This document shows, piece by piece, positions 33,632-43,095 of a stretch of DNA of 64,000 bases. The stretch is from positions 124,001 to 188,000 of the forward strand of contig NZ_JARXVM010000003.1 of the NCBI RefSeq assembly GCF_029892285.1, given 5' to 3'. Position 1 is the first letter of the stretch, and each line of letters opens with the position of its first letter. The notes under the pieces were generated by a model. The model saw only the letters and a program-made list of their open reading frames with translations, had not been told where the DNA came from and did not search any database. The translations under genes were made by a program, and so were the position numbers. Source of the DNA: Rhizobium sp. SG_E_25_P2 (lineage in GTDB: Bacteria; Pseudomonadota; Alphaproteobacteria; Rhizobiales; Rhizobiaceae).

Positions 33632-36093
33632 TTGTGGGAGAGCGCCGCCTTGACCGTGCGACGATTGCCGTAGAACACCGTGTCGGAATAGAAGCCCGGG
33701 GTGAAATACTTCTCGTCCGTCAGGTTCGTGCCGGACAAGGTCAGTTTCAGGCCCTTCAGATCCGGTTTGGCCATGCCGAAATCATAACTCACGGATGCGT
33801 CCAGAAGGGCGTAGCCGGAGACTTTCACCTGTTCTCCCGTCGTCGTGTCCATCGGCGCCATGGAGCTTCCGACATAGCGGACGCCGCCGCCAAGCGTCAG
33901 GCCGGTCAACACGCTTTCCCCAAAGGTGTAGTTGAGCCACAGATTTGCCTGGTGATAGGGCACGGAAGACAGGCGCGAGCCGACCTTGCTGACGCCGGAA
34001 GCGTTGTCATTGTCTTTCGTGACGCGCGCGTCTGTGTAGGAATAGCCCGCCAACAGGCTGAGCGCGTCGGTCAGTTCCGCCTTGCCTTCCAGCTCGAAGC
34101 CGCGCGAACGCACCTCTCCTTCCTGGATGGAATAGCCGATATTGACCGGGTCGGCGGTGGTGACGTTCTGCTGGGTGATTTGGAAAACCGACGCCGAGAG
34201 GAAGCCGTTCCACGCGGTCGGCTGGTATTTCACGCCGGCTTCCCATTGAGCGCCGGTGGTCGGCTCGAAGGGCTCGCCATTGAAATCCGTTCCCGTTTCC
34301 GGCTGGAAGGATGTGGAATAGCTGACATAGGGCGCGACGCCATTGTCTAACAGGTAGCCGAGACCGACGCGGCCGGTGAAGGCCCGATCATCCGTCGAGG
34401 TTTCGGAGCCGCCGAGGTGATCCTCCACTTCGCCCTCAACCCAATCATAGCGTCCCGCCAGGGAAAGGACCCAGTTTTCGACCTTGATCTGGTCCTGTGC
34501 ATAGACCCCCAATTGGTGCTGGATAATGGTTTCGTCGGCCCAGGGAGAGCCGAAGGTCAGTCCGGAAGAGTCGTAGCTGGGGTCGAGAACGTCGACAGTG
34601 ATGTAGTTGGTGGAGTTCGTCCGGCTTTCGCTGCCGTTGTAATAGCCGTAATCGATTCCGAACAGCAGCTTGTGCTCGGTTGGGCCGATATCGACGTCGC
34701 CGCCGATATTGGTGTCGAGCACGACCGCGTCTGTGGTTTTTGGACGCTGCTGAGCGCCGATGCGGGCGTAATGGCCGTCATAGAGTGCGGTCGGCCAATC
34801 CCAGATCCATCCGGATGTGTAGTCGATGTCGGCATGCGTGTAGCGAAGGCTTTGTTTCGCCGTCCAGCCATTGTCGAACTCGTGGCTGAATTCGTAGCCG
34901 AGCGAAGCGGTTTTCGCGTTCCATTCAGTCACCCCGGGAATGCCGAGATAGAGGCTCGAAGGAATGCGAATGCCATTGTCGAAAATGGTGTTGTCCATCG
35001 GCAGGCTCTGCTCGGCGCCGCCCTTCTCGACCTTGTGGTAATTGGCGAGGATGGTCAGCGATGTTGCGTCGTCAGGCGCGAAAGTCAGCGCGGGCGCGAT
35101 ATAGAGCGCATTTTCAGGTGAATGGTCGATCTGGGTGTCGCTTTCGCGATAGAGACCGGTCATTCGATAGAGGATCGCGCCTTGTTCGTCGATCGGCCCG
35201 CTGAAATCCAGGCCGAGCTGCTTGCGGTCGTTGCTGCCATATTCGAGATCGATCTGTCGCAGTGTGTCCTCGGTCGGCCGCTTCGTGGTGGCGTTGACAA
35301 GCCCGCCCGGCGCGGTTTGCCCGAACAAGGCCGAGCCAGGTCCCTTGAGAATGTCCAGCCTCTCCAGTCCATACATCTCGATATCGCCGTCATAGGCGTT
35401 GAAGCCGTTGCGCAGGCCGTCGCGATAGTTGGCGATCTGGCTGTTGGCGCGGAAGCCACGAAGGTAGATGTCCGGCATGCCCTGTCCGCCGGGATAATCG
35501 ATAGCCCGGATGCCAGGCGTATAGGCAACGGCGGAATTGAAATCGGTCACGGCGCGATCGTCCATTTCCTTGCGTGTGACCACGTTCACGGTCTGCGGAA
35601 TCTCGACGATCGGCGTGTCGCTCTTGGTGGCGATGGAACTGTCGGTGGCGACGACGCCGTTATCTTCACCGTCAATAATGATTTTCTTGAGGACGGTCGC
35701 GCCGACCACCGAAGCGTCAACGCCGGCGGGCGCTGATGGTGAGATCGCCACAGTCTTCGCATTGGGGAATGTGTAAACCAGGCCTGTGCCCGCAAGCAGA
35801 GACGTCAACGCCTCCTGCCGCGTCGCCGCGCCGGTGAACCCGTTCGACGATTTGCCGGCGGCGACTGCGCCGAGATAGGTCACCTGCAAGCCGGACTGTC
35901 TGCCGAATGCAATCAACGCCTTGTTGAGGGGGCCGGCCGGAATGGAAAAGCGTTGGTTCTCCTGAACCTGGCCGGCGGCCGGCCCCGTCGCAACGGATGC
36001 GCTCGAAAGCAGAGCCGCCGCTAATATCAATGCCCGCGCCGCGCGATATCTCATTTTCACGGCAGTTGTCTTCTCTGTTCCCCAACGCCCCAT
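33625..36093 (-). CDS. TonB-dependent ferric-siderophore receptor with signalling (STN) domain
   Basis: An 822-residue outer-membrane receptor. After the signal peptide (cleavage near GPAAGQ), an STN domain (about 45-115, with FSIPAGPLNKALIAFGRQSG) marks a transducer that signals to FecR. The plug follows (SIPQTVNVV-like IPQTVNVVTRKEM, DIYLRGF, LDILKGPGSALFG, PGGLVNATTKRP), and the barrel ends in the C-terminal KAALSHKW aromatic. The layout is FoxA/FhuA/FpvA-like, implying a hydroxamate-type siderophore. The ATG at 36093 has GGGACAGG upstream; 36054 is an alternative. Confidence 0.93.
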   Translation of the reverse strand: MGRWGTEKTTAVKMRYRAARALILAAALLSSASVATGPAAGQVQENQRFSIPAGPLNKALIAFGRQSGLQVTYLGAVAAGKSSNGFTGAATRQEALTSLLAGTGLVYTFPNAKTVAISPSAPAGVDASVVGATVLKKIIIDGEDNGVVATDSSIATKSDTPIVEIPQTVNVVTRKEMDDRAVTDFNSAVAYTPGIRAIDYPGGQGMPDIYLRGFRANSQIANYRDGLRNGFNAYDGDIEMYGLERLDILKGPGSALFGQTAPGGLVNATTKRPTEDTLRQIDLEYGSNDRKQLGLDFSGPIDEQGAILYRMTGLYRESDTQIDHSPENALYIAPALTFAPDDATSLTILANYHKVEKGGAEQSLPMDNTIFDNGIRIPSSLYLGIPGVTEWNAKTASLGYEFSHEFDNGWTAKQSLRYTHADIDYTSGWIWDWPTALYDGHYARIGAQQRPKTTDAVVLDTNIGGDVDIGPTEHKLLFGIDYGYYNGSESRTNSTNYITVDVLDPSYDSSGLTFGSPWADETIIQHQLGVYAQDQIKVENWVLSLAGRYDWVEGEVEDHLGGSETSTDDRAFTGRVGLGYLLDNGVAPYVSYSTSFQPETGTDFNGEPFEPTTGAQWEAGVKYQPTAWNGFLSASVFQITQQNVTTADPVNIGYSIQEGEVRSRGFELEGKAELTDALSLLAGYSYTDARVTKDNDNASGVSKVGSRLSSVPYHQANLWLNYTFGESVLTGLTLGGGVRYVGSSMAPMDTTTGEQVKVSGYALLDASVSYDFGMAKPDLKGLKLTLSGTNLTDEKYFTPGFYSDTVFYGNRRTVKAALSHKW

Positions 36094-36214
36094 TTACCTG
36101 TCCCTTTGACCAAGAACTCTACGACGGGAGCGATGCGCGCCTGCTTGGCGTCATTCGGTCCCATTATTGTTACAATCCGGGGCGAGATATTTTCACTATT
36201 TCAGTCAAGTTTTT

Positions 36215-37174
36215 TCAGAGCGGCGAGATCACGGTCACGATCGATGAAATCTTGCGCACTTTGGCGCCGGCTGGTAGCGCCACCGCTTCGAGCGCGCGGA
36301 TAGGGTCATTGAGATCAAAGACGCCGCTCACTCTTTGTCCGCCGATGAAGGGGTCGACGACCACAATCCGGCCCGGCGTCCACCGACCGATCCGCGCAAC
36401 AAGCGCCGCGACGGGCTCCTGATCGGCAATCAACAGATTGTCGCGCCAGGCCGCTACCTGACCCTCCTCCAGGAGACCGCGGTCGACCTGTCCCGTCGCG
36501 TCGTCCAGCCGAAGCCATTGCTGCTGTTGCAGGGTGAGGGTCAGAGGGGCCGCCTGGCCCGAAATGACCACCTCGACGGCGCCGTGCGCGGCGGAAACAC
36601 GTGAAAAACCGCCCTCGGTCGACAGTTCGAAGGCGGCGGCGGCGGCGTTGACCTGCACATCGCCGCATGACGCTGAGAACGGCGGCGACGAGCCTGTGGC
36701 CGCCTCCACAAAACACATGCCGTCGAGCAGTCGGATATTGCGTCGGCCACTGTCGAAGTCATAGACGAGAGCGCTTTGTGGGCCGAGCGTCGCCACGCTG
36801 CCATCCGGTAGTTGGATGTGTCGACGTTCGGCTTTTTCGGTGATGACATCGGCGCGCGCCGCCAAAATCAGGCCAGGCGCGGCCATCCAGCCCGCTGCGC
36901 CGCCCAGGAGACAGAGCCCGCCCAACATGAGGTTGCGCCGGCTGAGTCCCAGACTTTCGCGTCGTTCGATCCGGCGCTTTTCCGCGAGAATGAGCCCGGA
37001 CGCGCCATGCGCCATAGCGACCCGCGTCCAGATCTCGTCATGACGCGGACTGCGGGCGCGCCAGGCGCGGATCATCTCGGCCGCGACAGGATTGTCGGGA
37101 TCGTTTTGGAGCCTGATGACGAGATCGATCGCCTCGTCGAGGAGATTGGCGTCGGACTGGTTGGGTTGGGTCAT
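36215..37174 (-). CDS. FecR-family anti-sigma regulator
   Basis: A 319-residue protein: N-terminal cytoplasmic DUF4880-like part (EAIDLVIRLQNDPDNPVAAE, IRAWRARSPRHDEIWTRV), a single membrane helix about residues 83-103 (LMLGGLCLLGGAAGWMAAPG), and a periplasmic FecR domain (RRHIQLPDGSVATLGPQSAL, VSAAHGAVEV). The ATG at 37174 is used. It senses receptor occupancy through the STN domain and controls the linked FecI-type sigma factor. Confidence 0.94.
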   Translation of the reverse strand: MTQPNQSDANLLDEAIDLVIRLQNDPDNPVAAEMIRAWRARSPRHDEIWTRVAMAHGASGLILAEKRRIERRESLGLSRRNLMLGGLCLLGGAAGWMAAPGLILAARADVITEKAERRHIQLPDGSVATLGPQSALVYDFDSGRRNIRLLDGMCFVEAATGSSPPFSASCGDVQVNAAAAAFELSTEGGFSRVSAAHGAVEVVISGQAAPLTLTLQQQQWLRLDDATGQVDRGLLEEGQVAAWRDNLLIADQEPVAALVARIGRWTPGRIVVVDPFIGGQRVSGVFDLNDPIRALEAVALPAGAKVRKISSIVTVISPL

Positions 37175-37311
37175 GATCCTGATCTCCGGAACTCGCAAGC
37201 GCCGGCGTCGCGCGTCGTCAGTTTATGCGCGCCCGCGCCTGGACTCTCCGCTTTCGGCCTCATCTCTCTGTTTTGGGAGATGCGTCTACAGAGTGATACA
37301 ATCGGCGCGGA

Positions 37312-37833
37312 TCAATTTTCACCGTCAGTGTCGATCCGTGAGACGAGATGACGATAGGCGTCGCGGATCAGCGACCATGCCCTGGTGGTGGAAATGCCGA
37401 GTTCGTCTGCGACTTCGGCGATGGTGCGTTCGCCGAGGCGATGCATTTCAAACGCCAACCGCGTGCGCTCGGGCAATTCCGCCATCGCGCGGTGCGTCAT
37501 CTCAAGGCGCTGGCGAGAGTAGACGATGCGCTCCGGCGATGGCGCAGGATCCGCCACAGCAGCGGCGGCGTCGAGCTCCACCATCTCCACCAGGGATTCC
37601 CGCCGGCGGTGATTGACGCCGAGATTGTGCGAAATCCGATAGAGATAGGCGCGAGGATTGCTGTTTTCCGCCCGTTCGGGCGGTGGGCTGGCAATGACGC
37701 GCAGGAACGTGTCCTGAGTGAGATCTGCAGCGGTTTCCACTGTCAGGCCGCGTCTTCTCAAGGAATTGGCGATGCCCTTTGCGTGGCGCCGAAACAGGTT
37801 TTGTATGTCCCAGTCCAAAACCAGAGCTTCCAA
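37312..37833 (-). CDS. ECF sigma factor, FecI type
   Basis: This 173-residue sigma factor has region 2 (AADLTQDTFLRVI, NPRAYLYRISHNLGVNHRRR) and region 4 (LPERTRLAFEMHRLGERTIA, EVADELGISTTRAW). The start must be TTG at 37833 or further inside, because an in-frame TGA lies two codons upstream; no strong ribosome-binding site is visible. It activates the receptor operon when released by FecR. A well-spaced vegetative promoter lies 44-72 bp upstream. Confidence 0.92.
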   Translation of the reverse strand: MEALVLDWDIQNLFRRHAKGIANSLRRRGLTVETAADLTQDTFLRVIASPPPERAENSNPRAYLYRISHNLGVNHRRRESLVEMVELDAAAAVADPAPSPERIVYSRQRLEMTHRAMAELPERTRLAFEMHRLGERTIAEVADELGISTTRAWSLIRDAYRHLVSRIDTDGEN

Positions 37834-37876
37834 ATGTCAGGTTAAAACGGAGCGCCGCGAAGGGCGCAATTGCCGG

Positions 37877-37905
37877 AGAATATGTAAGTGGATATTACTA
37901 GTCAA
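37877..37905 (-). promoter_or_regulatory. Sigma70-type promoter of the FecI gene
   Basis: TTGACT (37905-37900) and TATTCT (37882-37877) on the minus strand are separated by 17 bp. A transcript would start about 35 bases above the TTG start. The surrounding stretch is AT-rich relative to neighbours. No iron-responsive operator could be assigned with confidence. Confidence 0.55.
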
Positions 37906-37974
37906 GATTAAGGTGGTGGGATAAAAACGGCATCCACTTATCTCGACTTTGTGCAATGCGCGGCGAAGCCCTGC

Positions 37975-38480
37975 ATCCGGTTGATGCGCCGAAGGCGGAT
38001 TGGCTGGGTCTTGTGAGTGGCCGAAACGCAGGCCATGGGCCGAGAATTCGGTGGGATCGAGCCCGGCGAGCTCAGCACGCTGCTTGACGACGTCATTGAC
38101 TGCCTTGGGATCGAGCGCCCGACGCGAGAGATTGCTCAGCGGTCGATGGCCCGGAACACACTCCCGCCCTCAATCTTCGTGGCTCGGAGCCAGGCGTTCA
38201 GCGCGTCGACCGGCCCGCTTGAAAGATAGACGACTTCATCGCTTTCTGCAGAGCTGGTTTTCGTGCAGCCGAGATGAATGGACAGAGAGGAGAGGGAGCC
38301 GCCCTCGGCCTGTATCGGCTCATCCGCCGCCAATTGCTCCTTTCTGAGGTCGGCGATCTCACTGCGACGTTGTCCGCCTGAGGCGAAGGCGACCATCAGG
38401 ATTGCGCGGTCGCGGAGATCGCGCAGACGATTGATCCGGCAGGTGGCGATGAGTTTTGAGGGGCTTGTCGGAGAGTTTTT
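37975..38480 (-). pseudogene. Decayed tyrosine recombinase (integrase) gene
   Basis: The minus strand carries the middle of a phage-type integrase: LIATCRINRLRDLRDRAILM, then VAFASGGQRRSEIADLRKEQ, with the first catalytic Arg in RRSEI, and a later HLGCTKTSSAESDEVV. After a frame change it continues as ALDPKAVNDVVKQRAELAGL and FSAHGLR (the HxxR box). It is cut before the catalytic Tyr, and the N-terminal third is missing with a stop near 38500. It is a relic of an integrated element; boundaries are approximate. Confidence 0.7.
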
Positions 38481-38757
38481 CTCCGTAGAATTAAATTTTC
38501 AGAAGCGGTGCCATAAGGCGGCACGAACCAACTGATATCCCTATTCTAGCAATCGTCGAAGGTAATATTTTGGATAAATGAGCGATTATGTCAGGAGACA
38601 TGAGGATGAATTTCTAAGTTTTGAAGGCGACAAAAAAGTTTGCGACAGACCCTTGCTGAGCCCTCTGACCTTTCGGCAATGCTACAAGAAGGCCGTTTTC
38701 TCGCAGATCATGAAATTTTGCAGCATGCCAGTGCCCATCAGAATTGACGGGTTTCTG
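38481..38757. other. AT-rich non-coding stretch
   Basis: About 280 bp of lower-GC sequence between the integrase relic and the M81 gene. No gene or repeat is supported; it may be debris of the same insertion event. Confidence 0.35.
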
Positions 38758-40284
38758 CTATCTGTCTGAAATTAATCGTTCATGTCTGACCTGTCTGTCC
38801 AAAGGCCAGATCGGCCGGCGGACGCGTATGTAGGGGCGCAGCTCCGCCCGTGGGGTCGCGAGAGCGCCGCAGTCGCAGACGATCACTTTGGCGGAGATGG
38901 GTTCGAAAGCGGCGCGGAAATGCTGCATCGACTTCACCACGAGGAACCGCAGCCGGGTCGGTTCGATGCCAAAGGCGCGCACCTGTTGGAGGTCGAGCAT
39001 CTGGCCGGGAATGCTGACCACGAGGATATCGATGCCGCCGACCCGGAAGACAGCGGTCGGACCGAATGTGTGGGTGATCCCGCCTAGGATGGGGCCATCA
39101 CCCGTATAGACGCCGTCAGACAGACGGATGATTTCTCCCGTCAGCGTCAAAGGCCCGCCGCCGAATGTCGGGTCGACCTTGCCGCCGAGCGCGATCGTGA
39201 CGGTCTCTCCCTCGCGATGCTGTTGCAGAAGACGCGCTGCTTCGGGATCGATCATCGGGGCGAAGCCGCCCTCTGTCGCGCCCGCCGCCAGCAGCGCTTC
39301 GAGTAGCGCCGTGGCGTCGCCATAGGCGCCAGCGCCGGGATTGTCGGCATAGTCGGCGATGACGAGCGGCCGGTCCGAAAGAGGAAAGTCGCGGGCAATG
39401 ATGGCCGCCTGTTCAGGCGTGAGGAAATCGTTGGCGACCTGGCCGCGCTGGTTCCAGATGGTCTCCGCCAGACCCTCGGCGATCACTGCGGCCCGTTCTT
39501 TCGCACCTGCCGTGGTCTCGTCATAGGTGACGAGCACGGTGGCGCCGGCTTCCTCGATGTCGGCTTCGGCGAAACCGGCATTGATGGAGACAGCGAGGAT
39601 GCCGGCCTCCTCTTCGTGCAGGCGGGCCCGGTCGTAAAGGGCCTTGGTTTCCGGAACGTCTGTGCGTCCGGCATTGGCTTCGTCGAGCATGGGGATGTGA
39701 ACGCGCAACGTCTGCGGCCTGATCTTTCCCGTCAGCGTCTCCTTCAGCAGTCTGGCCGCGTGACGGCCGATGTCGCGCATGTCGACATGCGGATAGGTCT
39801 TGTAGGAAACGAAGATCTCCGCCTGGCGGATCATCAGCGGGGTGGCCATGGCGTGGAGATCGAGCGTCACGGCGATTGGCAGATCCGGGCCGACGATGGC
39901 TCGGAGCCGGCTCAACAGTTCGCCCTCGCCATCCTCGCAGAAGTCCGGAACCATTGAACCGTGCAGACAGAGCAGGATCCCATCGAGGCCATCGCCTTCC
40001 TCGCGGGCGGCATCGCAGATCAGACCGGCGATATGATCGAAGGCCTCGCGCGACACCCGGGCGCCCGGCGTCGCATGCGCCGATACGACATGGCGGATGC
40101 TCCATCCCGCCTCGCGCCCGATATCGAAGAACCCGGCGATCTCAGCATTGACATCGCCGAACCTCTTGACGGCGACATCGCCGATATCGAGCGTTTCGCG
40201 TCTAAAGGTCTCGAGATCCGTCGCGCCTTTCTTGAAGGTGTTGCTTTCATGGACGAAGTCGGCAGTGAGAATGCGAAAGGTCAT
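38758..40284 (-). CDS. M81-family metallohydrolase, MlrC type
   Basis: A 508-residue protein starting at ATG 40284 (AAGGGGATCC upstream), beginning TADFVHESNTF, the family signature. Further conserved blocks are LLCLHGSMV, PIAVTLDLHAMATPLM, SYKTYPHVDMRDIGRHAA, DYADNPGAGAYGDATALL and LVVKSMQHFRAAFEP. MlrC is the last enzyme of microcystin breakdown, cleaving linear peptides containing D-residues and Adda; most homologues have unknown substrates. It is the last gene of an Opp/Dpp-type importer operon, so an imported peptide or acylated amino acid is the likely substrate. It could also serve as the deacylase that the racemase pathway at 46.7-48.6 kb lacks. Confidence 0.9.
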   Translation of the reverse strand: MTFRILTADFVHESNTFKKGATDLETFRRETLDIGDVAVKRFGDVNAEIAGFFDIGREAGWSIRHVVSAHATPGARVSREAFDHIAGLICDAAREEGDGLDGILLCLHGSMVPDFCEDGEGELLSRLRAIVGPDLPIAVTLDLHAMATPLMIRQAEIFVSYKTYPHVDMRDIGRHAARLLKETLTGKIRPQTLRVHIPMLDEANAGRTDVPETKALYDRARLHEEEAGILAVSINAGFAEADIEEAGATVLVTYDETTAGAKERAAVIAEGLAETIWNQRGQVANDFLTPEQAAIIARDFPLSDRPLVIADYADNPGAGAYGDATALLEALLAAGATEGGFAPMIDPEAARLLQQHREGETVTIALGGKVDPTFGGGPLTLTGEIIRLSDGVYTGDGPILGGITHTFGPTAVFRVGGIDILVVSIPGQMLDLQQVRAFGIEPTRLRFLVVKSMQHFRAAFEPISAKVIVCDCGALATPRAELRPYIRVRRPIWPLDRQVRHERLISDR

Positions 40285-40304
40285 GGCGGATCCCTTGGGG
40301 GCGA

Positions 40305-41255
40305 TCAGAGCGGGTGGACGCAGGCGACGGCGTGTCCGTCTTCCAGCAGTTCGAGGTTTGGTCTTTTGCTGCGGCAGGCCTCGGTCACGCGGTTGCACCG
40401 GGCGGCAAAGGCGCAGCCCGCCGGCAGATTGAAGGGGGAGGGGATCTCGCCGGAGAGCGGCGCGATCGTCCGGCGCAGGGAGGGATCGGGCGCAAAGCTC
40501 GAATCCATCAAGGCGCGGGTATAGGGATGCCGCGGCTTGGCCTTGGGGTCCGACAGCACTTCGACGACGGAGCCGAGATACATGACGACGATCCGGTTGC
40601 AGAAATAGCGGACCAGGCCGAGATCGTGAGAGATGAACAGATAAGTGAGCCCCAGGCGGTTCCGCAGCGACGCCAGGAGTTCGATGATCTGCGCCTGGAT
40701 CGAGACATCCAGCGAGGCTGTGGGCTCATCGAGAATGACGAGATCGGGATTGAGCGCCAACGCCCTGGCGATGCCGACCCGCTGGCGCTGTCCGCCGGAC
40801 AAATGATGGGGATGGCGCTTCGCAGTCGACGCCGGCAGGCTGACGCTTTCGAGAATCCGGCCGATCTCCTCGTGTGAAACCGCCCGCGACTGGATGCGGA
40901 AGGGTTCCGCGATGCTCTCGGCAATGGTGAGACGCGGATCCAGGGAAGAATAGGGGTCCTGGAACACCATGGTCATGCGTCGCCTGGCGGCCTGGAGTGC
41001 GCGTTGGTCGAGACTGCCAAGGCTGATCCCGTCAAGGGCGACGTCTCCTTCCGTCGGCTCGATCAGGCGCATGATCAGCCGCGCGAGCGTTGACTTGCCG
41101 CAACCGGATTCGCCGACGATCCCGACCACGTCGCCGCGTTCGACGGTCAGGTCGACATTGCGCACGGCTGTCATGTCGCGCGGTCGGGCAAACCAGCCGC
41201 CGCCGGTGGCGAAGCGCTTGGTCAGGCCGCGGATCGACAGTAAAGGCTGGGTCAT
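40305..41255 (-). CDS. Peptide ABC transporter ATPase, OppF/DppF type
   Basis: A 316-residue ATPase starting at ATG 41255, which overlaps the OppD-type stop (ATGA) and has GAGGGAGG upstream. Motifs: Walker [14 protein letters not shown], signature [17 protein letters not shown], Walker B LVILDEPTASLDVS, H-loop ISHDLGLV, and the C-terminal oligopeptide cysteine cluster CAFAARCNRVTEACRS, a probable iron-sulfur site. It pairs with the upstream OppD-type ATPase. Confidence 0.94.
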   Translation of the reverse strand: MTQPLLSIRGLTKRFATGGGWFARPRDMTAVRNVDLTVERGDVVGIVGESGCGKSTLARLIMRLIEPTEGDVALDGISLGSLDQRALQAARRRMTMVFQDPYSSLDPRLTIAESIAEPFRIQSRAVSHEEIGRILESVSLPASTAKRHPHHLSGGQRQRVGIARALALNPDLVILDEPTASLDVSIQAQIIELLASLRNRLGLTYLFISHDLGLVRYFCNRIVVMYLGSVVEVLSDPKAKPRHPYTRALMDSSFAPDPSLRRTIAPLSGEIPSPFNLPAGCAFAARCNRVTEACRSKRPNLELLEDGHAVACVHPL

Positions 41256-42217
41256 GTCGGGCCTCCCTCGGCGAGGTGACAGGCCACGGCCCCGTCCTGC
41301 GCGAGAGGAGCGATCAGCGGCAGGGTCGTCCGACAGATATCCATGGCGTTGTCGCAACGGGGATGAAAACGGCAGCCGGGTGGAAAATTCGCCGCGTTCG
41401 GCACCGAGCCACGGATGCCGTGGAGTTCGCCGGCGTCCAGATCCTCACGCGGTATGCAGCCGATGAGCGCTTTGGTGTAGGGATGCGCCGGGCTCCTAAA
41501 CAGCGGATCGACGGCGCGCTCCTCGGCCAGCCGTCCGGCATAGAGAACGGCGACGCGATCGCAGGCCTGGGCGACGACGCCCATGTCATGGGTGATCAGC
41601 AGCAGCGCCAGCCCGCGTTCGCGTACGAGCGTGGTGAGGATCTGGATGATCTGCGCCTGCACGGTCACATCAAGCGCGGTAGTGGGTTCATCCGCCACGA
41701 TGAGATCCGGATCGCCCGCCAGCGCCATGGCGATCACGATGCGCTGCTTCATGCCCCCGGACAGCTGATGCGGATAGGCGTCGGCGACCGCGCCTGCTTC
41801 TGGAATGCGCAACTGCGCCATCAGGTCGAGCGTGCGGGCGCGCGCGTCCTTGCGGGAGAGGTTGAGGTGCAGGCGCGACACCACATCGATCTGCTCGCCG
41901 ATCCGCTGGACCGGATCGAGCGCCGTCATCGGGTTCTGCATGACGAAGCCGATCCGCCCGCCGCGCAGTTTCCGGCGATCCGTCTCGCTGAGACGTGAGA
42001 TGTCGACCCCGTCGAACAGGATGCGCCCATCCGTGATCCGCCCGCCGATCAGCGGCAGAAGGCCTGTGATGGTCAACGCGGTCAAAGACTTGCCCGAGCC
42101 GCTTTCGCCGACGAGGCCGAGGATCTGGCCCCGTTCCAGCGTGAAGCTCACATCCTCCAGAAGCGACGTGTCGCCGATGCTGACGGAGAGGGATTGCAGA
42201 TTGAGAAGCGCGCTCAT
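41252..42217 (-). CDS. Peptide ABC transporter ATPase, OppD/DppD type
   Basis: A 321-residue ATPase: Walker A GESGSGKSLTALTI, signature QLSGGMKQRIVIAMALA, Walker B LIVADEPTTALDVTV, H-loop ITHDMGVV, and the C-terminal cluster CRFHPRCDNAMDIC. Gene junctions on both sides overlap by 4 bp. It forms the heterodimeric motor with the OppF-type protein. Confidence 0.95.
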   Translation of the reverse strand: MSALLNLQSLSVSIGDTSLLEDVSFTLERGQILGLVGESGSGKSLTALTITGLLPLIGGRITDGRILFDGVDISRLSETDRRKLRGGRIGFVMQNPMTALDPVQRIGEQIDVVSRLHLNLSRKDARARTLDLMAQLRIPEAGAVADAYPHQLSGGMKQRIVIAMALAGDPDLIVADEPTTALDVTVQAQIIQILTTLVRERGLALLLITHDMGVVAQACDRVAVLYAGRLAEERAVDPLFRSPAHPYTKALIGCIPREDLDAGELHGIRGSVPNAANFPPGCRFHPRCDNAMDICRTTLPLIAPLAQDGAVACHLAEGGPT

Positions 42218-43095
42218 GTCTCGCTCCGGCGGGGGTCGCGAATGTCAAGGGCCGCAATCAGCCCATCTCCGAACAGGTTGATGGCGATGACCGTGGACGC
42301 TACGGCAAGTCCGGGAAAAATGATGATCCAGGGAGCCTTGAACAGCAGCGCTGAACCCGAAGACATCATCGAGCCCCAGCTCGGCATGGGCGGCTGCGCG
42401 CCGAGCCCGAAGAAGCCGAGTGTCGCTTCGAGGATGATCGCATCGCCGGTGGCCAGCATGGCGCTGACAAGCACCGGGGCGAGGGCGTTGGGAATGAGAT
42501 GGCGAAACAGAAGATGACTATGACCAGCGCCGAGGCTGCGGGCGGCCTCGACATAGGTCTCCCCCTTCAAGGTCATGATCTGCGCGCGCGCCAGCCGGGC
42601 GAACTGGGCGAGATAGGCGACGGCGATGGCCGCCATCGTGCCGCTGACGCCCGGCCCGATGATCGCCACGAGAATGAGCGCGATCAGGATTTCCGGAAAC
42701 GACCAGCTCAGGTCGACGACGGCGGTGACGATGCGATCGAACAGGCCGCCGAAATAGCCCGCCGCAGCCCCGATGGTCAGGCCCGCCAGAACAGAAATCA
42801 GGATCGAGATGCTGCTAACGGTCAGCGAGGTGCGCGCGCCCTGGAGGAGGCGGGTGAGGAGGTCACGGCCAAATTCGTCCGTTCCCAGGAGATGCGCCGC
42901 CGAGGGTGAACTGAAGGCCTCCTTGAGAACCTGCGCATCATAGGCGTAGGGGCTGAGGATCGGGCCGAGCACGGCGCCGGCGATGACCAGCAAAAGCCAG
43001 CCGCCGGCAAGCGCTCCCGAAGGCCTGGAGACGGCCCGCCTCAACAGCGCGAGACTTGGCAGGCGAATGCCGCCCAAGGTGTTTGACCGCGTCAT
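42214..43095 (-). CDS. Peptide ABC transporter permease, OppC/DppC type
   Basis: A 293-residue permease with an N-terminal helix (GGWLLLVIAGAVLGPILSPY) and the OppC-typical HLLGTDEFGRDLLTRLLQGA sequence, then the EAA loop TYVEAARSLGAGHSHLLFRH. It overlaps the OppB-type gene by 4 bp. Together the two form the channel of a peptide importer. Confidence 0.95.
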   Translation of the reverse strand: MTRSNTLGGIRLPSLALLRRAVSRPSGALAGGWLLLVIAGAVLGPILSPYAYDAQVLKEAFSSPSAAHLLGTDEFGRDLLTRLLQGARTSLTVSSISILISVLAGLTIGAAAGYFGGLFDRIVTAVVDLSWSFPEILIALILVAIIGPGVSGTMAAIAVAYLAQFARLARAQIMTLKGETYVEAARSLGAGHSHLLFRHLIPNALAPVLVSAMLATGDAIILEATLGFFGLGAQPPMPSWGSMMSSGSALLFKAPWIIIFPGLAVASTVIAINLFGDGLIAALDIRDPRRSET

